Shown: one piece after another, positions 1-10,349 of the stretch
Layout of the letters: every line of letters begins with the position of its first letter
Position numbering within the stretch: the first letter of the stretch is position 1
NCBI RefSeq assembly: GCF_001645685.2
Contig: NZ_CP017080.1
Span: forward strand, 3,215,051 to 3,279,050
Direction of reading: 5' to 3'
Length of the DNA stretch: 64,000 bases
Origin: Peribacillus muralis
GTDB lineage: Bacteria; Bacillota; Bacilli; Bacillales; DSM-1321
Translations under genes and position numbers: made by a program
The notes under the pieces: model-generated
Told to the model about the DNA's origin: nothing
Seen by the model: only the letters and a program-made list of their open reading frames with translations
The model's database searches: none

Positions 1-226
1 CCGTATTCTCGAATTTCTTGACAATGTGGGCAACAAGCCTGAGGTTATGCTCGATCAAAATGTTGCGGGCATCACCATCCCCCTCACTCATGAGCTTCAG
101 ATATTTCTTTTCATCCTGTGCTGATAAAGGCTGGGGAAAAGCATTGTTCTTTACATAGGAAACAAATAAGTAAAATTCTTTGATGATATAGCCGACAACA
201 GTAAGTATTCCGGGCATTGGTTTCAT
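1..226 (-). CDS. sigK: RNA polymerase sporulation sigma factor sigma-K, N-terminal part
   Basis: Partial gene running off the left edge; 75 codons are visible. It reads as the pro-sequence plus the start of sigma region 2: a hydrophobic leader, then [13 protein letters not shown], and later [19 protein letters not shown], which is the highly conserved sigma-K/sigma-E segment. Sigma-K drives late mother-cell transcription (coat, germination) and is made as a membrane-bound precursor, as the hydrophobic leader suggests. The annotated start (226) has no clear Shine-Dalgarno. The in-frame ATG three codons in (217) follows a GGGG run at proper distance and gives a 20-residue leader like that of B. 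subtilis, so 217 may be the true start. Whether the gene is interrupted by a skin-like element cannot be seen because the break point lies outside the window. Confidence 0.9.
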   Translation of the reverse strand, partial: MKPMPGILTVVGYIIKEFYLFVSYVKNNAFPQPLSAQDEKKYLKLMSEGDGDARNILIEHNLRLVAHIVKKFENT

Positions 227-563
227 CCCCCGTTTCTTAGGTTTCCCTATTCATACCTATGCAGCGGTGGGCTTGTTCGTGTCTGTCCCGTTAAAAGAAA
301 ATCATGAAAGGATGAAATATTTGGAACGGTAATGGCTGAATTCCCATGCGGACAAAAAAAGAGAAGGATGTCCTGGAACGGAATCTAACTATGAACCATA
401 CGGTTGCTGCAACTATGATATCCAAATCCGCCACCCCATTTAGTAGGTGGGTACGAATCCGTTAATGCTTGTTTATTTTCCTGTTGGTTGTATTGCCCCC
501 ATACAGGTTTCGCTAGTTTCCAGCATACGGATACAGCGGAAAAGGTGCGTGCTGCTTAATCAA
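227..563. other. Intergenic region left of the small-ORF cluster
   Basis: About 340 bases without a credible gene. One minus-strand reading frame (roughly 390-530) gives a Tyr/Gly/Cys-rich peptide tail without a usable start codon and may be a decayed coding remnant. No clear promoter was recognised. Confidence 0.4.
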
Positions 564-592
564 AAAAACTCGGCATTTGGCCGAGTTTTTCC
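564..592 (-). terminator. Intrinsic terminator after the small-ORF cluster
   Basis: Inverted repeat ACTCGGC / GCCGAGT with a 5-base loop, flanked by A-run and T-run, so it can act in both directions. It closes the minus-strand cluster of tiny ORFs to its right. Confidence 0.75.
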
Positions 593-645
593 TTTTAACC
601 TGCTCAATTTTCCGATTGGGGATCATCCGTTATGTGCCAAGTTCG

Positions 646-711
646 TTAGCCGGTATCCTTCTCCTGCCAGTAGCAACGCTTCGCTCCCTTTACATAAACT
701 GAATTCATCAT
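646..711 (-). CDS. 21-codon small ORF, function unknown
   Basis: A very short ORF (two adjacent ATGs, ends WQEKDTG) behind a strong ribosome binding site (GTGGAGG, about 5 bases before the first ATG) and followed some 55 bases later by an intrinsic terminator. It lies in the same orientation as yrzI and the 32-codon ORF upstream, as in the tandem small-peptide arrays often found around yrzI. The sequence alone gives no function; the support is the ribosome binding site and context only. Confidence 0.45.
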   Translation of the reverse strand: MMNSVYVKGAKRCYWQEKDTG

Positions 712-760
712 ATTAACCTCCACCTTTCATTGAATTATTGGGAAACCAAACCTCATTAAC

Positions 761-901
761 TTAGAAAAAAGGACGATGCTTCATCGCTTTGTCTAAATGT
801 TCTTCCCGAAGTTTATTGATTCTCTCCTGCTGCATGCATTCTTCGGCAGTCATTTTTTTCATTTTGATTGTAATTGTGAAAAAAAGCATATTCAATGTCA
901 T
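761..901 (-). CDS. yrzI: YrzI family small protein
   Basis: 46 codons, starting MTLNMLFFTITIK and continuing with a charged helix (EECMQQERINKLREEHLDKAM). This matches the YrzI family of Bacillus small proteins (about 46-50 residues, hydrophobic N-terminus, charged C-terminal helix), annotated as probable sporulation protein. A near-perfect ribosome binding site (AAAGGAGGTGAT) sits upstream. A longer plus-strand reading frame over the same bases has no ribosome binding site and is a shadow. Molecular function is not established. Confidence 0.8.
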   Translation of the reverse strand: MTLNMLFFTITIKMKKMTAEECMQQERINKLREEHLDKAMKHRPFF

Positions 902-949
902 AAATATCACCTCCTTTTAGGGTGCGGCCCCGCAAAAAGGCATAAAAAG

Positions 950-982
950 GCCGCAGAAAGTTATGTCCTCCTGCAGCTTTTT
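950..982 (-). terminator. Hairpin between small ORFs
   Basis: On the minus strand GCTGCAG ... CTGCGGC followed by CTTTTTA. It resembles the hairpin at 999-1030, as if duplicated, and separates yrzI from the 32-codon ORF upstream. Confidence 0.5.
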
Positions 983-993
983 CAAAAAAATAT

Positions 994-1030
994 AAAAAGG
1001 CCGCAGGACAAAAGACTTCTCCCTGCGGCC
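994..1030 (-). terminator. Intrinsic terminator after the 32-codon ORF
   Basis: Perfect 9-bp stem GGCCGCAGG / CCTGCGGCC with the T-run (TTTTTATA) on the minus-strand side. Confidence 0.8.
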
Positions 1031-1064
1031 GCTATGTCTGAATGATTAATAAAGCCCGTTTGCT

Positions 1065-1163
1065 TTAGAAATATTCCGCGTGGCACAGGTCGAATAGTAT
1101 TTGATTGTCAATTGAAACAGTCCAGCTAATTTGAGTGACGACTCCATATAGATACAAATTCAT
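1065..1163 (-). CDS. 32-codon small ORF, function unknown
   Basis: Starts MNLYLYGVVTQISW and ends LCHAEYF. It has a good ribosome binding site (GGGAGG, 9 bases before ATG), a near-consensus sigma-A promoter about 40 bases upstream (1204-1232) and an intrinsic terminator 35 bases after the stop. Promoter, ribosome binding site and terminator together make a real transcript likely. Whether the peptide is functional, or the transcript is mainly a regulatory RNA, cannot be decided here. Confidence 0.55.
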   Translation of the reverse strand: MNLYLYGVVTQISWTVSIDNQILFDLCHAEYF

Positions 1164-1203
1164 TTTCTTCGACCTCCCTTGGAATATTTTTTATTACTTG
1201 GTA

Positions 1204-1232
1204 AGTATATCCACAAATCCGTAATTTGTAAA
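1204..1232 (-). promoter_or_regulatory. Sigma-A promoter of the small-ORF cluster
   Basis: Minus strand: -35 TTTACA (1227-1232), 17-base spacer, -10 TATACT (1204-1209). It points at the 32-codon ORF. Confidence 0.7.
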
Positions 1233-1452
1233 CGGCTTTTGCCCATTTTTTTAAAAATTCTTTCTTTTTACCCATTTTTCAAACGGAATTTATTGAAGGG
1301 GGAGGCAATAAGAATGACAAATCCGTGCAATATAAGCTTACTCTTGAGTTAGAAAAAAAAGTGCGACACTCCTGTGGAAAATACGTGTCCGCAGGAGCCC
1401 CTATGGACGAAGAGGCCGATAATGGCCTTGCGGACACCGCCTCTGGATAAGG

Positions 1453-1788
1453 GAGTGCCTGCAGTGCAATGCAACGGTCTAAGGTACAGTTACTCGCGGA
1501 TTTTGTGCTTTTTCTCGAGAGTTTGGACTTTGCATCGAAATTGAGGTGTTTTCCACTAAAAAGTCCCCTTTTCACAGACAGTTGGGGCCGTTTCTCGTCT
1601 ATTTCTTGCGTTACTCGCGAATTTATCGACTTTACTCGCGAGTTTAACCACTTTACTCGCGAGTTTATACTTTCCATCGAATTTAAAGAATTTTTTCATG
1701 AAGATCGTGATATTCACATGCTTTTTATACCGTTTCTCGCCAGCTACATGTACGGAGTGCCTGCAGTGAAATGTAACGCACAAGGTAC
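1453..1788. repeat. Intergenic repeat block: about 21-bp periodic array flanked by direct repeats
   Basis: The motif TTACTCGCGAATTT / TTACTCGCGAGTTT recurs in 21-bp units at 1611, 1632 and 1653, with further degenerate copies from 1490. The array is flanked by imperfect direct repeats (GAGTGCCTGCAGTG..AATG.AACG, then GGTAC) at 1453-1487 and 1755-1788. Reading frames over it on both strands are repetitive and lack ribosome binding sites, so it is treated as non-coding. Confidence 0.75.
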
Positions 1789-1821
1789 AAATCCTCAAAA
1801 AGAATCATGCAGAATGAAACC

Positions 1822-1871
1822 AAAAAAAGGCTGCAGGCGAACTCCTTTAACACTTGAGTTTGCCTGCAGCC
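1822..1871 (-). terminator. Terminator of the yrrT-mtnN-mccAB-yrhC operon
   Basis: Long stem GGCTGCAGGC.AACTC / GAGTT.GCCTGCAGCC followed on the minus strand by seven T. It lies just after yrhC. Confidence 0.85.
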
Positions 1872-1883
1872 TTCATCCTGATT

Positions 1884-2150
1884 TTATTGTTGTAAAGAAT
1901 CCTGGTCATCCATTTCTGCCAAGACCTTTTTGTATTTATTTGATAAACGGAAAAATACAATGGATACACCAAGGAACAGGATCGTCGCTCCCATATAGGC
2001 ATATGTGTCAATCATCGTTTTGCCGTCAGAGGGAAGGATGGTTCCTAAATAGAAAAACGAACCCACACATAGCAAAGTGATGCCAAATTGTTTAAAATCG
2101 GCCATTTTCGAACGCAGTATTGCAGCCGTCTGGTTTGTACGGTTTTTCAT
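1884..2150 (-). CDS. yrhC: YrhC family membrane protein
   Basis: 88 residues with two predicted membrane helices (about residues 22-42 and 49-70) and a charged C-terminal tail. Size, membrane pattern and position directly behind mccB match YrhC of B. subtilis, the last gene of the cysteine/methionine salvage operon. Its role is unknown. The 116-base gap from mccB contains no terminator, so it is probably co-transcribed. Confidence 0.75.
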   Translation of the reverse strand: MKNRTNQTAAILRSKMADFKQFGITLLCVGSFFYLGTILPSDGKTMIDTYAYMGATILFLGVSIVFFRLSNKYKKVLAEMDDQDSLQQ

Positions 2151-2266
2151 GCCATTCCACCTTCTTTCAAGCTAATAAGTTATCGATATCTCATTCTACC
2201 ATATTTATTCCAGATGACAGAAAGTAAATAATGGCAGTCAGCTTGAATCGGCGGCATGTTCCGCGT

Positions 2267-4328
<2,062 letters not shown>

Positions 4329-4421
4329 ATTCGTACATCCTTTCATAGTTACCCTACCAATTTAGTGAGTTATAAAACTAAAGAGTAATCAGCGGAGAGC
4401 CTCACGCTGATCACTGCCCAT

Positions 4422-5117
4422 TCATTTCATTTTCCCAACCATTTTCAAAATCAATTCCGCTGAATGAAGGGCCGCCGTTTCAAGGAACTTATCAAAGGAA
4501 ATATTGGACTCCTTACCTGCGATGTCCGAAAGCGAACGGATGATGACAAATGGTGTTTGGAATTGGTAGGCTACCTGTGCAATCGCTGCCGCTTCCATTT
4601 CCACAGCATATAGATCCGTGAATTTCCCTCTGACGAATTCGACCCTGACAGGATCATTCATGAACGAGTCCCCCGTAACGATCAATCCTTTCGCCACTTG
4701 TATATCCTGGATTTCCTTAGCAGCTTCTTCTGCAAGAGCAAAAAGCTTCTCATCCGGGATGAAGGCTGCCGGCAGCTGAGGAACCTGGCCATACTCATAT
4801 CCAAAAACCGTCACATCGACATCATGATGGCGAACTTCGGTAGAGATGACGACATCCCCTACATTAAGTTCCGGATGATAACCGCCTGCGGAACCAGTAT
4901 TGATGATGGCATCCGGTTTGAATCTTTCCAAAAGGACTGCAGTTGACATGGCGGCATTCACTTTACCGATACCGGATTTAAGCAAAATGACTTCGACACC
5001 GTTCAGTTTTCCTGTATTGAATTCGGAACCGGCAATGGTCACCTGCTCCAAACCTTCCAATTTATCACGTAAAATCGTAACTTCTTCTTCCATTGCTCCG
5101 ATTATGGCTACTTTCAT
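4422..5117 (-). CDS. mtnN: 5'-methylthioadenosine/S-adenosylhomocysteine nucleosidase
   Basis: 231 residues starting [13 protein letters not shown], the signature start of MtnN/Pfs. Other family motifs are [17 protein letters not shown] (ribose-binding Met-Glu) and [10 protein letters not shown] with the catalytic Asp. It hydrolyses SAH and MTA, releasing adenine and S-ribosylhomocysteine or methylthioribose. ATG 5117 has GAGG 9 bases upstream; a longer reading frame exists but has no ribosome binding site. It follows yrrT by 16 bases. Confidence 0.95.
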   Translation of the reverse strand: MKVAIIGAMEEEVTILRDKLEGLEQVTIAGSEFNTGKLNGVEVILLKSGIGKVNAAMSTAVLLERFKPDAIINTGSAGGYHPELNVGDVVISTEVRHHDVDVTVFGYEYGQVPQLPAAFIPDEKLFALAEEAAKEIQDIQVAKGLIVTGDSFMNDPVRVEFVRGKFTDLYAVEMEAAAIAQVAYQFQTPFVIIRSLSDIAGKESNISFDKFLETAALHSAELILKMVGKMK

Positions 5118-5133
5118 TAGTAAAAACCTCTTC

Positions 5134-5772
5134 CTATAATTTTTCCGCCTCCATAATCCAGACAAATTGATTGCAGCGCTCGAAGTTCACCGTATAACCA
5201 TGTGCTTCAAGAACTTTTTCCAAAAAAGGAATGGTTGTGTAATATTCCGTTTGCAAATCTTTCGCCAAATTATGGAAGCCTGCCTGCGTTGCCTCGGAAA
5301 TCGCCTGTTCGTGCGCTTCCTTCGATTGATACATCGTATCCGCAAACACTATTTTACCACCAGTATTCTGTAACTTTCCATAGCTGGCTATCGCTTTTTC
5401 TTTTTCTTCATCCGTCAAATGATGAAATGCATACGTACTCACGATCGTATCGACCTGCTCAGGCTCAGGGAAATCCATGAAATCGCCATCGGCTATATGC
5501 GTTACATTGCCCAGCTTGCCGACCGCAATCTCCCTCATTGCCGGTGAAGGCTCGATGCCGGTAACCTTGAGGCCTTCCTTCAATAACCTCTCCGTTAAAT
5601 TCCCGGTGCCCACCCCGAACTCAAGAACATGCCCATGAGCCCGCTTCGTCACGCTATCCAAGATCTTATCATAATGTTTAAATACCTCTTGATATTCAAT
5701 ATCGTGTCCACCGACAGTATCATCATACGATTTCGACCATTCTTCAAATAAATCCAAAAATTCTCTGCCCAT
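5134..5772 (-). CDS. yrrT: SAM-dependent methyltransferase YrrT
   Basis: 212 residues, class I methyltransferase with the SAM-binding motif [15 protein letters not shown] at about residues 50-64 and [10 protein letters not shown] as the acidic-loop motif II. It is the first gene of the mtnN-mccAB operon; the B. subtilis orthologue has the same place, but its methyl acceptor is unknown. Ribosome binding site AAGGTGATAAAAA precedes ATG 5772. The upstream promoter region is duplicated. Confidence 0.9.
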   Translation of the reverse strand: MGREFLDLFEEWSKSYDDTVGGHDIEYQEVFKHYDKILDSVTKRAHGHVLEFGVGTGNLTERLLKEGLKVTGIEPSPAMREIAVGKLGNVTHIADGDFMDFPEPEQVDTIVSTYAFHHLTDEEKEKAIASYGKLQNTGGKIVFADTMYQSKEAHEQAISEATQAGFHNLAKDLQTEYYTTIPFLEKVLEAHGYTVNFERCNQFVWIMEAEKL

Positions 5773-5784
5773 TTTTTATCACCT

Positions 5785-6000
5785 TTTTATTATAATATAA
5801 TAAAGCCTATAAGTATAATATGAATTAAACACTAAATTAGTGCTCGTTATTTAGGCGAATCCACCAAAAGCTATCGATTCGACTAAGCACTCTTTTATTA
5901 TAATACAATAAAACCTATAAGTATAATATGAAATAATATAAAAACAGTTCGGATTTTTTAGGCAAATCCCTCATTTGGTTTTGATTGAGCTAAAATGGTG
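5785..6000. repeat. About 107-bp tandem duplication of the yrrT upstream region
   Basis: The AT-rich block 5785-5824 recurs at 5893-5932 (offset 108, 38 of 40 bases identical). The block around 5851 (TTAGGCGAATCC) recurs at 5958 (TTAGGCAAATCC, offset 107). On the minus strand each copy carries a TATAAT-type -10 and the element CTTATAGG(C/T)TTTATT. The proximal copy is probably the yrrT promoter and the distal one a second promoter or operator. CymR is the expected regulator from B. subtilis, but its operator was not verified here. Confidence 0.7.
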
Positions 6001-6039
6001 TTAAACTATCATTATCTAACATGTTGGAGGGAAGCCGTT

Positions 6040-6252
6040 ATGAATTTCCAGCTCGACTTAAATCTATTCGAAGATAAAATAGAGTTTTTCGAAGCAGAAA
6101 GCATCAAGAATCTCGAAGAAAAAATCCAGGCACAGATCGAAATCAATAAAGCGATCATGCTCCAGGTTCATTCCGTATCACACGAAATGTATGTAAGCGA
6201 GGAGGGCAGACGTTTCTATAGTGCAGTCGTTCACTTCAAGGCAAAAAAATGA
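6040..6252 (+). CDS. yrzA: YrzA family protein (DUF2536)
   Basis: 70 residues starting MNFQLDLNLFEDKIEFFEA and ending YSAVVHFKAKK, the YrzA pattern, located between yrrS and yrrT as in B. subtilis. GGAGGG 8 bases before ATG 6040 decides the start; the upstream in-frame ATG at 5995 has no ribosome binding site. It is transcribed divergently from yrrT. Function unknown, probably cytosolic. Confidence 0.85.
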   Translation: MNFQLDLNLFEDKIEFFEAESIKNLEEKIQAQIEINKAIMLQVHSVSHEMYVSEEGRRFYSAVVHFKAKK

Positions 6253-6261
6253 CCAATATGA

Positions 6262-6297
6262 AAATCCCTCGGAATTAGTGCTTCCGAGGGATTTTTG
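6262..6297. terminator. Bidirectional terminator between yrzA and yrrS
   Basis: 13-bp stem AAATCCCTCGGAA / TTCCGAGGGATTT with a 7-base loop; A/T runs on both sides serve both convergent genes. Confidence 0.85.
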
Positions 6298-6299
6298 GG

Positions 6300-6968
6300 C
6301 TATTTGCGTTTATCATTAACCTTCAATTCTTCAACTTTTTCAGGTTTCCAGCCAGAACCGTCGACCCATTCGATATGGACCCGATAGGTTTTTGGATTGT
6401 CCCCAGCAGATACGGTACCGATTGCCGTGTTGGGCGAGCCGCCATTTTGAAGCCACCATAGCTTCATGCTTCCTTCATCGATCCCAGCTCCGAGCGCAAT
6501 GGCTTTACGCATTTCATTCCAGTCGACCGAATCCTTTTGAAAGCTTGCCGTATGGTCCCCGGATTGCTCGGTACCGACTGGTTTCCAGGCCTCACTCGTA
6601 TAGGTAGCCGCGACATTGCCATCTCCGCTGCCTTCGACTTCCACCAACTCGGCATCCCCTCCTTCATCAGAAGCTTCTTCATCCTCTGTTGCCCCTTCTT
6701 CACTTTCCTCTTTTGCTTTAAGATCTTCGTCCGCTTCCTTCTCTGAATCCTTTTCTTCCACCTTTCCAGCTGGTTTGTCCACTTTGCCCTTGTCTTTATC
6801 GGCAATTTGCTTTGGTTCAGTCGTGGTCGGATCAGCTTTTGTACCGCCATCACTTAAGAAAATGGTGATGGCGACTATGACGATTAAAACGGAAACGATG
6901 GTTATTGCAATATTGTATATTTTATTTACTTTTCTTTTTTGATCTCGTTGATTGAATCTTGAGCCCAA
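6300..6968 (-). CDS. yrrS: YrrS family membrane protein (DUF1510)
   Basis: 222 residues: short basic N-terminus, one membrane helix (about residues 17-38), a long acidic Glu/Lys/Asp-rich linker (about 40-125), then the conserved C-terminal domain with the YRVHIEWVDGSGWKPE motif. The topology implies an extracellular domain. The start chosen is TTG 6968, with GGGAGG 8 bases upstream, giving MGSRFNQRDQKRK, similar to B. subtilis YrrS; an ATG at 7013 is in frame but has no good ribosome binding site. It follows pbpI, suggesting a role with this penicillin-binding protein. Confidence 0.85.
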   Translation of the reverse strand: MGSRFNQRDQKRKVNKIYNIAITIVSVLIVIVAITIFLSDGGTKADPTTTEPKQIADKDKGKVDKPAGKVEEKDSEKEADEDLKAKEESEEGATEDEEASDEGGDAELVEVEGSGDGNVAATYTSEAWKPVGTEQSGDHTASFQKDSVDWNEMRKAIALGAGIDEGSMKLWWLQNGGSPNTAIGTVSAGDNPKTYRVHIEWVDGSGWKPEKVEELKVNDKRK

Positions 6969-7068
6969 GGTCCATTCCTCCCTCACCATTTCATTACTGC
7001 CCCATTTTAACATGATTCAGTGACAGATAGAAGAAAAGGGTTTCCTACATTTTTCGTCATTTCCCGTA

Positions 7069-8808
7069 TCAATCCTGGTCCTTGGAGTATAAAACTTTTA
7101 CAATATCCGAAAAAAGCGGCGTCATGCTGGTGCTATTCTCCTTCGTTTCAAAATTTACGGCAACTAGTGCATATTGGGGATTTTTATAAGGAAAGTAGCC
7201 AGCAAACCATTTGTTGAGCTCCCCTTTTTCCATGTTCGTCTGAGCCGTTCCCGACTTGCCCGCAACCTCTACAGGCAAGTCCCTCAAGGAAGCACCGGTC
7301 CCCTTATCTTCGGTCACAACCTTCCTTAAAAGCTGCTGCATCTTCATTGCTGTGTAGGGAGAAATTGTCTCCCCACCCATGTCTTGATTCTTAAAATCGA
7401 CCACAGTCGTACTATTGTTGAATTCAACCTTGGATACGGCTTTGACTTGTTCCTTCTTGCCGCCGCGGGCGATCGTGGCCATCATGTTCGCTATCGCCAA
7501 TGGTGTCGTTTGGACATCCTGCTGGCCGATGGCGGTTTTGGCAATCATTTTAGGATCTTTTTTTAAATCGGCGTCGTGCCACACCTTTCCGGTTTGTTCA
7601 TGATACAGCTGAGTAACTCTCGTATGATATACATCACCTTGCCAGCCCGTTTCACCTATCAAGCCCAACTTCTTCGCATAGCTTTCCAGGAAGTCAGGAT
7701 CCTTCTCGGCAATTTCCTGAGACAATTCGGCGAATGTCCTGTTACAGCTTTGGGCAAAGCTGCTTTCGAAATTGAGCATCCCCAGTTCCCTCTGTTTATC
7801 CGTCCTTCCGTCAATCGTCAAGTTACAATTGAATGTCCTGGAGGGACTTGCCGCTTTATGATCAATGGCCGCTGCCGCAGTGACCGTTTTAAAGACGGAC
7901 CCTGGCGTTTTTTGCGTGAGCATCATATTGACTGCCCCTGCGCCATTCGGATCTTTTACATTCAGTGCTGGACGCGATACCATGGCGACGATTTCACTTT
8001 TTTTGATATCGATCAGTACAATCCCGCCTTTTTTTATGCCGCGCTCATCCACCAGCTTTTCCGCCTTTTCCTGTATCTCTTTATCGATTGTCGTTACGAC
8101 CTTCACAGGGTATAAGGGGTTGGCCGGTTCGACGTATTTCACATCGACGCCAAACATCGGGCCGCCGCTCGCATCCACATGAAAAACAAGCTTCGATTCC
8201 CCTGAGGAAAGCAAAAACTCATCAAAGGTCCTTTGCAGACCTGTATTGCCTATCTTCGTTTCCGGGGATAAATTCATGTCAGGATACCGTTTTTTCTTCT
8301 CCGCATCCGATATATTCGTCGTGCCGATCAATTGTGCTGCAGGTGTTTGGTTATGATACAGCTTTTCGTTCACGGCAAATACCCCGGGAATTTTCAATTG
8401 GTTGATCGCCTTCGATTGACTGGCCGTCAATTCGATCGGTTCATCCCCGCCGAATACGAACGGTTCATCCGCTTGCTCAATGGCCCTTTTCAGCTCACTT
8501 TCCGATCTGCCGATAATCGAGGCGATTTCATCTATCGGCCATGTCATTTTTTTCAGAAATGGAAATAGCACGAGCGTGGGAATTTCTTCATGAGCAAGAG
8601 GCTCCCCATTCCTGTCATAAAACTTTCCACGTCCATCATCTATCTTTAATATTTGTGAACGTTGATCCACACTTGCTTCTAACAGGTTTATATCATGCTT
8701 CGAAAAAGATTCTGTCGATACAAGTTGAATGTAAACAAGCCTGCCTATGAGTATCAGCATGCAAGTCGTCAAAAAAATGGCCAGCAACCTCATTCGTTTC
8801 TTTTTCAT
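7069..8808 (-). CDS. pbpI: Class B penicillin-binding protein PbpI
   Basis: 579 residues: N-terminal membrane anchor (about 6-27), dimerisation/pedestal domain, then a transpeptidase domain with SVFK (SxxK, about residue 304), SCN (about 348) and KSGT (about 527). It is a monofunctional D,D-transpeptidase cross-linking peptidoglycan on the outer face of the membrane. ATG 8808 follows GAGGTG; 16 additional upstream codons in frame are not supported. It lies between greA and yrrS, as YrrR/PbpI does in B. subtilis. Confidence 0.9.
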   Translation of the reverse strand: MKKKRMRLLAIFLTTCMLILIGRLVYIQLVSTESFSKHDINLLEASVDQRSQILKIDDGRGKFYDRNGEPLAHEEIPTLVLFPFLKKMTWPIDEIASIIGRSESELKRAIEQADEPFVFGGDEPIELTASQSKAINQLKIPGVFAVNEKLYHNQTPAAQLIGTTNISDAEKKKRYPDMNLSPETKIGNTGLQRTFDEFLLSSGESKLVFHVDASGGPMFGVDVKYVEPANPLYPVKVVTTIDKEIQEKAEKLVDERGIKKGGIVLIDIKKSEIVAMVSRPALNVKDPNGAGAVNMMLTQKTPGSVFKTVTAAAAIDHKAASPSRTFNCNLTIDGRTDKQRELGMLNFESSFAQSCNRTFAELSQEIAEKDPDFLESYAKKLGLIGETGWQGDVYHTRVTQLYHEQTGKVWHDADLKKDPKMIAKTAIGQQDVQTTPLAIANMMATIARGGKKEQVKAVSKVEFNNSTTVVDFKNQDMGGETISPYTAMKMQQLLRKVVTEDKGTGASLRDLPVEVAGKSGTAQTNMEKGELNKWFAGYFPYKNPQYALVAVNFETKENSTSMTPLFSDIVKVLYSKDQD

Positions 8809-8892
8809 AAAATACACCTCGTAACCATTGTTGACGAGGTGCGAATTTTTAAACAATTATATACAACTTTCACGCAACATTTTTTTTCGCAA

Positions 8893-8928
8893 AAAAAAAA
8901 GGATGCCCAAATGGGTCATCCTTTTTTA
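8893..8928 (-). terminator. greA terminator
   Basis: AAAAAGGATG.CCC / GGG.CATCCTTTTT type hairpin with A/T runs on both sides, directly after greA on the minus strand. Confidence 0.8.
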
Positions 8929-8942
8929 ATCTGTACTTTGGA

Positions 8943-9419
8943 TTAACTGATGGATACGATCTTGACGCTCATTTCGCCGCCAGGTGTTTGGATCGAGACT
9001 TTATCGCCAACCCTTTTTCCCATCAGGCTTTTCGCGATCGGCGAATCGTTGGAGATTTTCCCTTCAAACGGGTCCGCTTCAACGCTTCCTACGATGGAGT
9101 ATGTTTCTTCGTCGCCATTTGGCAGTTCCACGAATGTTACCGACTTCCCAAGTGAAACGGTATCTGTATTCGAATCATCGCCTTCGATGATTTTTGCATT
9201 CCGGATCATGTTTTCAATCGTTGTAATACGGCCTTCAACGAAAGCTTGCTCCTCTTTTGCCGAATCGTACTCAGAGTTCTCGGAAAGGTCTCCAAAACTG
9301 CGGGCAATCTTGATCCTCTCCACTACTTCTTTCCGTTTAACCGTTTTTAATTGTTCCAGTTCCTGTTCAAGTTTCAACTTACCTTCTTTAGTCATTGGAT
9401 ATTCTTTTTCAATTGCCAA
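8943..9419 (-). CDS. greA: Transcription elongation factor GreA
   Basis: 158 residues. The N-terminal coiled coil (residues 1-75, with [20 protein letters not shown] at the tip acidic region) and C-terminal FKBP-like domain ([20 protein letters not shown]) are clear. GreA enters the RNA polymerase secondary channel and stimulates transcript cleavage in backtracked complexes. The start is TTG with AAGGAG upstream; the protein then begins [10 protein letters not shown] like other Bacillus GreA. Confidence 0.97.
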   Translation of the reverse strand: MAIEKEYPMTKEGKLKLEQELEQLKTVKRKEVVERIKIARSFGDLSENSEYDSAKEEQAFVEGRITTIENMIRNAKIIEGDDSNTDTVSLGKSVTFVELPNGDEETYSIVGSVEADPFEGKISNDSPIAKSLMGKRVGDKVSIQTPGGEMSVKIVSIS

Positions 9420-9560
9420 AACCCTTCACTCCTTCAAATTCTTTATGCCAAGTTTATGTACTATACATTGCTTAACCCTAAAAACTCGAGTCAAAATATA
9501 TAAGTGCGCGACTCAAGAAGCACGCACAACCGATACTAAGAAACGACCGTTCTTTAGTAT

Positions 9561-9591
9561 ATGAACCGACTGCGGTGAGCAGCCGGTTCAT
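9561..9591 (-). terminator. Hairpin between udk and greA
   Basis: ATGAACCG.CTGC / GCAG.CGGTTCAT stem with one internal mismatch, between the udk stop and greA start. It lacks a good T-run, so it may be an attenuator or processing stem rather than a full terminator. Confidence 0.45.
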
Positions 9592-9709
9592 TCTGTATCA
9601 AGAATAGAGTATTGCGTTTTCCAACATTTGTCCAGCATTTCCCTCTAAATAAAGGTGATTATTTCAAAAACGGAGGAAAATGGCGCCTATCATTATTTAT
9701 GCTATGTTA

Positions 9710-10348
9710 TTACAAAAAAGACTTTTGTTCAAGGATTGTTTGAATTTTAGTCACCATGAGGTCAATCGCCACATGGTTCTGTCCGCCTTCAGGAATGATG
9801 ATGTCGGCATAACGTTTCGTTGGTTCGATGAACTGGTTGTGCATCGGGCGGACGACACTGATATATTGATCGATGACGGATTCTATGGAACGGCCGCGTT
9901 CTTTAATGTCACGCGTCATCCGGCGGAGTATCCGCAAGTCTGCATCCGTATCCACATATAGCTTCATGTCCATCAAGTCGCGAAGGCGTTCATCCTCCAG
10001 CACCAGAATCCCTTCAAGGATGATGACATCCTGCGGTTCGACGGTGATGACCTCCTCGGAACGAGTATGGATCGAATAATCATAAACGGGTTTTTCTATC
10101 GCTTCATAGCGCAGTAAAGCGTTAAGGTGTTCGATCAGCAAATCATTATCAAATGCCAACGGATGATCATAATTCGTTTTCAACCGCTCTTCATACGGCA
10201 GGTGACTTTGATCTTTATAGTAATAATCTTGTTCGATCATCAAGATCGAGTGTCCTTGAAAGAATTCAAAAATGGAACGGGTAACACTCGTTTTACCTGA
10301 ACCCGATCCTCCCGTAACTCCGATGACCACTGGTTTTTTTCTTGTCAT
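9710..10348 (-). CDS. udk: Uridine kinase
   Basis: 212 residues with P-loop [13 protein letters not shown] at about 9-21, followed by the family motifs EQDYYYKD and NYDHPLAFD. It phosphorylates uridine and cytidine to UMP and CMP in pyrimidine salvage. GGAG 7 bases before ATG 10348. The yrrO/trhP2 stop is 1 base upstream, so the gene is the fourth of the trmR-trhP1-trhP2-udk run. Confidence 0.96.
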   Translation of the reverse strand: MTRKKPVVIGVTGGSGSGKTSVTRSIFEFFQGHSILMIEQDYYYKDQSHLPYEERLKTNYDHPLAFDNDLLIEHLNALLRYEAIEKPVYDYSIHTRSEEVITVEPQDVIILEGILVLEDERLRDLMDMKLYVDTDADLRILRRMTRDIKERGRSIESVIDQYISVVRPMHNQFIEPTKRYADIIIPEGGQNHVAIDLMVTKIQTILEQKSFL

Positions 10349-10349
10349 G

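Noticed and set aside
797..1045. Plus-strand 82-codon frame
   Set aside because: Antisense to yrzI and its hairpins, with no ribosome binding site.
1279..2080. Protein-coding genes in the 1.3-2.1 kb stretch on both strands
   Set aside because: The open frames are made of repeat units, have no ribosome binding site and overlap the yrhC terminator and gene.
5773..6039. SAM (S-box) riboswitch upstream of yrrT
   Set aside because: The operon handles methionine-cycle products, but none of the conserved S-box sequence or stems is present; only the duplicated AT-rich promoter block is seen.
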